From positions 1-6,536 of the forward strand of contig JAIRSD010000126.1 in assembly GCA_031255615.1 (NCBI GenBank): 6,536 nucleotides of DNA. The letters run 5' to 3'. A program made the position numbers and the translations under genes. The notes below the pieces were generated by a model, which was not told the origin of the DNA, did no database searches, and worked only from the letters and a program-made list of their open reading frames with translations. How positions within the stretch are numbered: position 1 is the first letter of the stretch; each line of letters starts with the position of its first letter. Below are positions 1-3,719 of the stretch, piece by piece. The stretch is from Treponema sp. (GTDB lineage Bacteria > Spirochaetota > Spirochaetia > Treponematales > Breznakiellaceae).

Positions 1-375
1 GCGGCCCAGACCATCCGGGCCTTTAGGGAGGCGGAATCCTACGAGGGGGCGTCGATCATCATCGCCTACTCCCACTGCATCAACCACGGTATCGATATGA
101 GCAAGGGGCTTGACCAGCAGAAGGGGGCGGTAACCAGCGGCCTGTGGCCCCTGTACCGCTACGATCCCCGGCTTAAGGCCCAGGGGAAGAACCCCTTCCA
201 GCTTGACTCCCGGGACCCGACCACCAGCCTGGAGGACTTCATGTACAAGGAAGTGCGCTTCAAGAGCCTCAAGGCCGCCAGCCCGGACCGGGCGGACGCC
301 CTCCTGGCCAAGGCCAAGGCCCAGAGCGAGCGGGTCTGGAAGGAGTACAAGTACCTGGCGGCCCGTGATTTCTAG
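1..375 (+). CDS. nifJ: Pyruvate:ferredoxin (flavodoxin) oxidoreductase, C-terminal fragment
   Basis: This is the 3' end of a gene that enters from the left; reading frame 1 is open from base 1 to a TAG at 373-375 and gives 124 residues. The enzyme oxidatively decarboxylates pyruvate with CoA to acetyl-CoA and CO2 and passes the electrons to ferredoxin or flavodoxin in the cytoplasm, a central step of anaerobic fermentation. The fragment carries the family's C-terminal signatures: IIIAYSHCINHGID (residues 19-32), the QQK/AVTSGLWPLYRYDPR stretch (about 38-57) and NPFQLDS (66-72), followed by the usual charged helical end. These belong to the end of the thiamine-diphosphate domain and the C-terminal extension of single-chain (homodimeric) enzymes. 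The ATG at 97 is internal and not a start. The gene is followed after about 40 bases by a strong hairpin terminator. The family call is secure; the symbol is the usual one for the long single-chain form and cannot be confirmed from a fragment. Confidence 0.93.
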   Translation, partial: AAQTIRAFREAESYEGASIIIAYSHCINHGIDMSKGLDQQKGAVTSGLWPLYRYDPRLKAQGKNPFQLDSRDPTTSLEDFMYKEVRFKSLKAASPDRADALLAKAKAQSERVWKEYKYLAARDF

Positions 376-416
376 GATTTCTCTCCGTATCCAGGATTTT
401 TAAGGGAGTAATTCCC

Positions 417-452
417 AAAAAAAGCCCGGCGCCTTGCGGCCCGGGCTTTTTT
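417..452. terminator. Bidirectional rho-independent terminator
   Basis: The arms AAAAAAGCCCGG (418-429) and CCGGGCTTTTTT (441-452) are perfect reverse complements of 12 bp around an 11-base loop. A run of A precedes the stem and a run of T ends it, so transcripts from either strand see a GC stem followed by U residues. It lies between the convergent ends of the oxidoreductase gene (stop at 375) and the MBL-fold hydrolase gene (stop at 493), and probably serves both. Confidence 0.9.
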
Positions 453-492
453 CTTTGGAAGGAACTTCGGGAAGATTCCCGAAAGGGCCGCT

Positions 493-1404
493 TTACGCTT
501 CGAGGGTCATGCCTTCCCGGGCCATTACGATTTCCAGAGATTCGGAGGCGTAGCGTCCGCGGAATTCGGCTTCCAGGGCCGCCAGTTCCTCGTCGCCCCG
601 CCGGGGTTCATGGTGGAAGCAGACCAGCTTTTTTACCCCCGCCTCAAGGGCCTGGTTGATCGCCGCTTCGTAGGAGCTATGGCCCCAGCCCCGATGCTGA
701 CTGTACTCTTTTTCCGTGTACTGGGCGTCATGGATGAGGATGTCCGCTTCCTTTATGAATTCCAGCATCCGCCGGTTTTCCGATTCCGCCGCCAGCTCCT
801 CCTTCCTGGCGGCTTCCTCATTGTAGGCGGGATCGTTCTTGTCCGTGGGAAGGGCGCTGGAAAACGGTTCGGTGTCGAAGGCGGTAACGATGGATTTCCC
901 CTCGTATTCGAAACGGTAGCCCAGACAGAGGATGGGGTGGTTGAGGTGCTTCGTCTTCAGGCTGAGGCCGCCGCCCAGATCCCGGGACCCCTGTTTAATT
1001 TCTTCATACTCGATGCTGGCGGAAAGCTCGTCCAGCCGGACCGGCCAATACTGGTGGGAAAGTTGGACCCCGATAATTTTTTCCAGACTGTCCCCTTCGT
1101 AGGACGCGGAACCCCAGATCTTAAGCCGGGTGCCGGGAATAAAAACCGGGGCGAACATGGGGAATCCCATGATATGATCCCAGTGGGTGTGGGTGATAAA
1201 GACATCCGCCTCAATCGGGTGTTCCTTTAGCTCGTTCTCTATGAGCCAGTCGCCCAGCGGTTTGACGCCGGTCCCCAGATCCACGATGAGAAGCCGCTTT
1301 CCGGCGCGAATCTCCAAACAGGCGGTATTCCCCCCGTAGAGGACGGTCGTCGGTCCCGGGGTCGGGATCGAACCCCGGACCCCCCATAAACGGGTATAAA
1401 ACAT
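493..1404 (-). CDS. MBL-fold metal-dependent hydrolase (PhnP / cyclic phosphodiesterase-like)
   Basis: This gene encodes a 303-residue soluble, probably cytoplasmic metallo-beta-lactamase-fold enzyme. The N-terminus RLWGVRGSIPTPGP and YGGNTACLEIR is typical of the PhnP-like group. The metal site is complete: HTHWDH (H72, H74, D76, H77), H156 in HLNHP, D177 in AFDTE and H264/H265 in CFHHEP; HDAQY (225-229) and GWGHSSYEAA (about 239-248) are further group motifs. Known relatives hydrolyse cyclic or other phosphodiesters such as phosphoribosyl 1,2-cyclic phosphate or cyclic nucleotides, but no phosphonate genes are nearby, so the substrate is unknown. I place the start at the ATG ending at 1404 because AGGAG lies 5 bases upstream and translation then begins MFYTRLWGVRGS, as expected for the family. 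An in-frame ATG at 1425 would add seven residues but has no ribosome binding site. The gene seems monocistronic, bounded by the 417-452 terminator and the 1556-1895 hairpin cluster. Confidence 0.88.
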   Translation of the reverse strand: MFYTRLWGVRGSIPTPGPTTVLYGGNTACLEIRAGKRLLIVDLGTGVKPLGDWLIENELKEHPIEADVFITHTHWDHIMGFPMFAPVFIPGTRLKIWGSASYEGDSLEKIIGVQLSHQYWPVRLDELSASIEYEEIKQGSRDLGGGLSLKTKHLNHPILCLGYRFEYEGKSIVTAFDTEPFSSALPTDKNDPAYNEEAARKEELAAESENRRMLEFIKEADILIHDAQYTEKEYSQHRGWGHSSYEAAINQALEAGVKKLVCFHHEPRRGDEELAALEAEFRGRYASESLEIVMAREGMTLEA

Positions 1405-1409
1405 GCCCA

Positions 1410-1414
1410 CTCCT
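1410..1414 (-). promoter_or_regulatory. Ribosome binding site that fixes the start of the MBL-fold hydrolase
   Basis: Read on the minus strand the sequence is AGGAG, then 5 bases, then ATG at 1404-1402. The competing in-frame ATG at 1425-1423 is preceded by GGGTCTTCAA, with no purine-rich Shine-Dalgarno match at proper distance. This favours the 303-residue product over the 310-residue one. Confidence 0.75.
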
Positions 1415-1507
1415 GCCGGCCTCATTTGAAGACCCGCAAACAGACTAAAGTTTCAGGAAAATTTGAGCCCTTCCGGTTTCCTTAATCGCAGCACCAATGC
1501 TGGTTAT

Positions 1508-1536
1508 AGAATAATTCGCGGGCGCGGCTTTGTAAA
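1508..1536 (-). promoter_or_regulatory. Candidate sigma-70-type promoter for the MBL-fold hydrolase
   Basis: On the minus strand TTTACA (1536-1531) is followed after exactly 17 bases by TATTCT (1513-1508), and TATAAC overlaps just downstream (1508-1503). TTTACA matches five of six bases of the -35 consensus and TATTCT four of six of the -10. Transcription would begin near 1500 and give a leader of roughly 95 bases before the ATG at 1404. The stretch is AT-richer than its surroundings. This is a pattern match only; no start site is known. Confidence 0.4.
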
Positions 1537-1555
1537 GGAGATCGCCGCGGGGGAA

Positions 1556-1588
1556 GGCTGAACCAAAAGGCTGCGCCTTTTGGTTTTT
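1556..1588. repeat. Dispersed repeat copy 1 with an 11-bp perfect hairpin
   Basis: The hairpin AACCAAAAGGC / TGC loop / GCCTTTTGGTT (1561-1585) is perfect and is followed by further T residues. The 33 bases 1556-1588, which begin GGCTG just before the hairpin, recur at 5930-5962 with one difference (C to T at 1577/5951). It looks like a transcription terminator on the plus strand, but no plus-strand gene ends here, so it is better read as a short dispersed palindromic repeat. Confidence 0.8.
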
Positions 1589-1589
1589 C

Positions 1590-1616
1590 GGAGTTTGAGG
1601 CGCTGCCTCAAACTCC
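1590..1616. repeat. 12-bp perfect hairpin directly after the repeat
   Basis: GGAGTTTGAGGC (1590-1601) and GCCTCAAACTCC (1605-1616) are perfect reverse complements around the three-base loop GCT. It begins two bases after the 1556-1588 repeat. The second copy near 5963-5984 keeps only the outer AAACTCCA and a damaged left side, so this hairpin seems to be part of the same larger element, intact here and degraded there. Confidence 0.75.
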
Positions 1617-1630
1617 ACCCAGCCGGGAAG

Positions 1631-1710
1631 GGCAGGGCACAGCGAGCGCGCAAGGGATAGGAGCGGCCACCAAAAAACCCGCAGGGTTTTTGTTGGAGCG
1701 GATAGCCCGT
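1631..1710. repeat. Bipartite element: matched shoulders around a small hairpin
   Basis: Two shoulders, GGGATAGGAGCGG (1654-1666) and GGAGCGGATAGCCC (1695-1708), share the words GGAGCGG and GATAG in opposite order and flank a small hairpin AAAAACCC / GCA / GGGTTTTT (1673-1691). GGG at 1654-1656 can pair with CCC at 1706-1708, and CCAA (1670-1673) with TTGG (1693-1696), so the whole could fold as one stem with a purine-rich internal loop. Upstream lies GGCAGGGCACAGCGAGCGCG (1631-1650). The layout suggests a structured RNA or a compact palindromic repeat unit; the family is not identified here. Confidence 0.5.
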
Positions 1711-1749
1711 TTTTTGCGGCTGCCCGCCGCAGGCGGGCAGCCGCAAAAA
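1711..1749. repeat. 18-bp perfect GC-rich hairpin
   Basis: The arms at 1711-1728 and 1732-1749 are perfect reverse complements of 18 bp: TTTTTGCGGCTGCCCGCC and its complement, with the three-base loop GCA. The T run is on the 5' side and the A run on the 3' side on both strands, which is the wrong order for a rho-independent terminator. It is the longest stem in the cluster apart from neighbours of similar size and would extrude readily as a cruciform. Confidence 0.85.
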
Positions 1750-1770
1750 TGCGCCCAGTATTATAATAGA

Positions 1771-1800
1771 GTTGTTCAGAAACTTCAGTTTCTGAACAAC
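1771..1800. repeat. 13-bp perfect hairpin, first of a related pair
   Basis: GTTGTTCAGAAAC (1771-1783) and GTTTCTGAACAAC (1788-1800) pair perfectly around TTCA. Its arm is close to that of the hairpin at 1859-1895: TTGTTCAGAAAC here against TTGTTCAATAAC there, with the two differing positions changed in both arms so pairing is kept. Confidence 0.85.
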
Positions 1801-1817
1801 AACCGCTTAAAGACGAA

Positions 1818-1854
1818 GAAAAAGGTGGGTTTCCTCGGGAAACCCACCTTTTTC
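1818..1854. terminator. Bidirectional rho-independent terminator-like hairpin
   Basis: The arms at 1818-1834 and 1838-1854 are 17-bp perfect reverse complements: GAAAAAGGTGGGTTTCC, loop TCG, and the complement that ends in CCTTTTTC. The A run before and T run after a GC-rich stem make it terminator-shaped on both strands. Lying about 85 bases past the stop of the minus-strand LamG/FN3 gene, it is the best candidate to end that transcript; it would equally block plus-strand transcription. Confidence 0.75.
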
Positions 1855-1858
1855 GCAA

Positions 1859-1895
1859 GACTTGTTCAATAACCAACCGGGTTATTGAACAAGTC
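1859..1895. repeat. 16-bp perfect hairpin, second of a related pair
   Basis: The arms at 1859-1874 (GACTTGTTCAATAACC) and 1880-1895 are perfect reverse complements with the five-base loop AACCG. For the minus-strand LamG/FN3 transcript it is the first hairpin after the stop codon. It shares the outer TTGTTCA/TGAACAA with the hairpin at 1771-1800 and lies on the other side of the terminator-like stem. Confidence 0.85.
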
Positions 1896-1937
1896 CAATA
1901 TACCTAACCGGTTGAAGACCCCTGTTGACGAAAGGCT

Positions 1938-3701
1938 TCAATCGTCGCGGCTGAAGGTATAGCGCGGGAGGGGCCGCGCGGTTGCTTCCCGGGAAAAGTC
2001 TCCTATGCGGAGCGTGTCGGTTCCGCTGCGGCGGGCGTCTGGGCCGTTCCGGTAGGAGGCTACGGCGAAATAGTAGAGGGTCCCGTTGTTCAGGCCCTCA
2101 ATCCGGAGGCTGGTGCGGGTTCCCGCGTCGATGGGGGAGGGGCCCTGGAGGGCGCCGGCCTCGAAGTATTCTCCCCGGGTCCTGCCGTAGTATACCAGGT
2201 ATCCGTCGGGCTTTTCCCCGGCGGGGCCGCGCCAGTTTAGTTCCACCGCGCCGTCCCGGGCCTGGGCGGTAACCAGGGTGGGGGGCCGGGGGGGCTCGTT
2301 GGGCCGGTAGAGGATCCGCAGTTCCTCCAGGTAGGGGCTGGTTTCCCCGTCGGCGCTGGGATAGAAGTCCGCCGCGATTTGCACATAGCGGCCCTGGAAA
2401 ATCGGGGGCAGGTCGATTCCCGGTTCCACTACCCGCCAGTCCGCATCGGTCCAGCGGTAGGGGTTGTCCCCGATCCGCATGAAAAACTGAATCGCCGAAT
2501 CGTCGGCAAAGGAAAGCCGCCCTCCTCCGGCGTAGGCGTTGCGGGGGGTCTTTCCCTCCAGGTTAATCCGGCCTCCCCGGGTTTCCAGCCGGAGGATGTC
2601 CGCCGATTCCGGGCCCAGGTCGAAGGCCCGGGTCTCCACCCGCCCCCCCCCGGCGGGATACTTCTGGATGCTCCCTTCAAGGCCGAATTCCCGGCCCGGG
2701 GCCCCGGCGTAGCGGCTGTGGATGCGGAATTCGTCCAGAAGCCCCGTATAGCCCCTTCCCAGGATAAATTCCCCCCCGGGGCCGATGACGGGGGTGTAGA
2801 CTTCCCCCCCCTCCCTTTGGGCTGCCGTCGTATAGGCTACGGCTTCGATGGATCCGTTCACCAGGTATTCCAAAAGCCCCGTGTCTCCGTCAAAGCGGAT
2901 CAGGTGGTGGCTCCATGATTTGGGAATCACCGTAGTCGAACCGTTCAGGATGATGTTCAGGGTCTCCTCGCCGTCAGGGGTCGTAAAGAAGTCGCTGAAA
3001 TTCCAGTTAAGCCGGTTTTTTAGCGCCGTGCAGCGGATATGCTGGAAGTAGTATCCCCCCTGAAGCCGGGGCCGGGAGGCGGTCCAGTTGAGAATCTCTT
3101 CCCCGTTTTCCATGTTCAGGGGGTAAAGCCAGAATTCCAGGCTGAAGTCCCGGACCCTGCGGCCGGCGGCGAAGAGGGCCTCCGGATCCTGGGGGACGAC
3201 AACCAGGGGGCCCGCGTGGGCCGCTTCCCGTTTTTCCTCCTCCGAAAGCCCCGGATCCGGCCGCGGCCCGGCGGCGGCGGAAAAGAAGGCCGCCCCCTCC
3301 CCCTGCCGGGCCCATCGGGGGCCCGCGGATGAAAGGAGGGCGCCGCCGCTTCCCGGCGCGGCGTTGACGGCATAACGGCCCTCCCGATCCCGAAAGGACT
3401 CCGGGGAATCTTCGTCAAAGGAAAGGGCCAGATCCAAGGCCGCGGAGTCCCGGTTCCCGGCTGATTCCGGCCTTCTATAGGCCTGATTCCCGCTGGCCAA
3501 AACCAGGACCGGCCAGGGCCGGGCCGCGTCGAACTCGGTGATTCCGGCGCGGCGTTCCAGCCCTTGCCAGCGGTGTTCACCCCCCATGGAAAGGGTCTGT
3601 TCCTCCAGGGCGGACACCTGCACCAGGCTACCGGAACAGGCAAAGAACAGGATATAATAAAGGCAGGCATGCGATAGGCAGCTATGCGCGGCAGGGTTCA
3701 T
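1938..3701 (-). CDS. Exported LamG/concanavalin-like and fibronectin type III protein
   Basis: The 587-residue product begins with an export signal: a hydrophobic stretch CLYYILFFACSGSLVQVSA (about 13-31) that offers either a loose spirochaete-type lipobox (FFA-C, Cys22) or a signal peptidase I site after VSA (31). Residues about 85-330 resemble a LamG/concanavalin-like lectin fold, with FSLEFWLYPL (186-195), WSHHLIRFDGDTGLLEYLVNG (263-283, usual ligand-domain strand order) and ILGRGYTGLLDEFRIH (313-328). A beta-rich region (355-466) ends in PYLEELRILYRP, and a fibronectin type III domain follows (about 471-555; VELNW, GYLVYYG, LNNGTLYYFAVASY). A surface or periplasmic binding role is inferred; no catalytic motif is seen. 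I start at ATG 3701; the frame stays open to 4025, but that extension lies inside uvrC and would bury the signal peptide. No Shine-Dalgarno precedes 3701. It contains a run of nine G residues in the coding strand (2643-2651). Function unknown. Confidence 0.8.
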   Translation of the reverse strand: MNPAAHSCLSHACLYYILFFACSGSLVQVSALEEQTLSMGGEHRWQGLERRAGITEFDAARPWPVLVLASGNQAYRRPESAGNRDSAALDLALSFDEDSPESFRDREGRYAVNAAPGSGGALLSSAGPRWARQGEGAAFFSAAAGPRPDPGLSEEEKREAAHAGPLVVVPQDPEALFAAGRRVRDFSLEFWLYPLNMENGEEILNWTASRPRLQGGYYFQHIRCTALKNRLNWNFSDFFTTPDGEETLNIILNGSTTVIPKSWSHHLIRFDGDTGLLEYLVNGSIEAVAYTTAAQREGGEVYTPVIGPGGEFILGRGYTGLLDEFRIHSRYAGAPGREFGLEGSIQKYPAGGGRVETRAFDLGPESADILRLETRGGRINLEGKTPRNAYAGGGRLSFADDSAIQFFMRIGDNPYRWTDADWRVVEPGIDLPPIFQGRYVQIAADFYPSADGETSPYLEELRILYRPNEPPRPPTLVTAQARDGAVELNWRGPAGEKPDGYLVYYGRTRGEYFEAGALQGPSPIDAGTRTSLRIEGLNNGTLYYFAVASYRNGPDARRSGTDTLRIGDFSREATARPLPRYTFSRDD

Positions 3702-3719
3702 AATGTTATATCGGCATAA
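3702..3719. promoter_or_regulatory. 18-bp divergent gap with no ribosome binding sites
   Basis: Only 18 bases separate the ATG of the minus-strand LamG/FN3 gene (3701) from the ATG of uvrC (3720). Neither ATG has a Shine-Dalgarno match. The gap is AT-rich: CATAAT (3699-3704) on the plus strand and TATAAC (minus strand, 3709-3704) resemble -10 boxes close enough to give leaderless transcripts, and TATAAT occurs at 3653-3658 on the plus strand inside the neighbouring gene. No convincing -35 boxes were found, so promoters for both genes must overlap each other's coding DNA or lie unseen. Confidence 0.35.

Larger units (their letters stand above)
1426..1937. other. Gene-free intergenic region rich in hairpins
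   Basis: This roughly 510-base stretch separates the start of the MBL-fold hydrolase gene from the stop of the LamG/FN3 gene. It holds the hydrolase leader and candidate promoter (about 1405-1536), then seven consecutive hairpins (1561-1585, 1590-1616, 1673-1691, 1711-1749, 1771-1800, 1818-1854, 1859-1895), listed separately below. A 143-codon minus-strand frame crosses it, but its translation is low-complexity and is drawn from the palindromes, has no recognisable domain or good ribosome site, and is not called a gene. No tRNA or known RNA gene was recognised. Confidence 0.75.

Noticed and set aside
610..1230. Plus-strand frame of 206 codons opposite the MBL-fold hydrolase
   Set aside because: It is a shadow frame; the minus-strand protein carries clear family motifs over the same bases.
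1362..1380. tRNA T-arm look-alike (minus strand GGGGTTCGATCCCG)
   Set aside because: It encodes the conserved RGSIPTPG motif of the hydrolase, and no acceptor stem, D arm or anticodon arm surrounds it.
1762..1767. TATAAT box within TATTATAATA as a promoter
   Set aside because: No acceptable -35 hexamer occurs 16-18 bases away on either strand and no gene follows.
1445..1876. Minus-strand frame of 143 codons in the hairpin region
   Set aside because: Its translation comes from the palindromes and has no domain, no good ribosome site and no protein-like composition; repeat DNA often leaves such open frames.
1556..1895. CRISPR array
   Set aside because: The palindromes differ in sequence and spacing, there is no constant direct repeat with unique spacers, and no cas gene is present.
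1771..1895. Attenuator or riboswitch leader with alternative stems
   Set aside because: The alternative pairing is real, but no gene starts downstream on either strand at a suitable distance: rightward lies the 3' end of an opposed gene and leftward the next gene's start is almost 400 bases away behind other hairpins.
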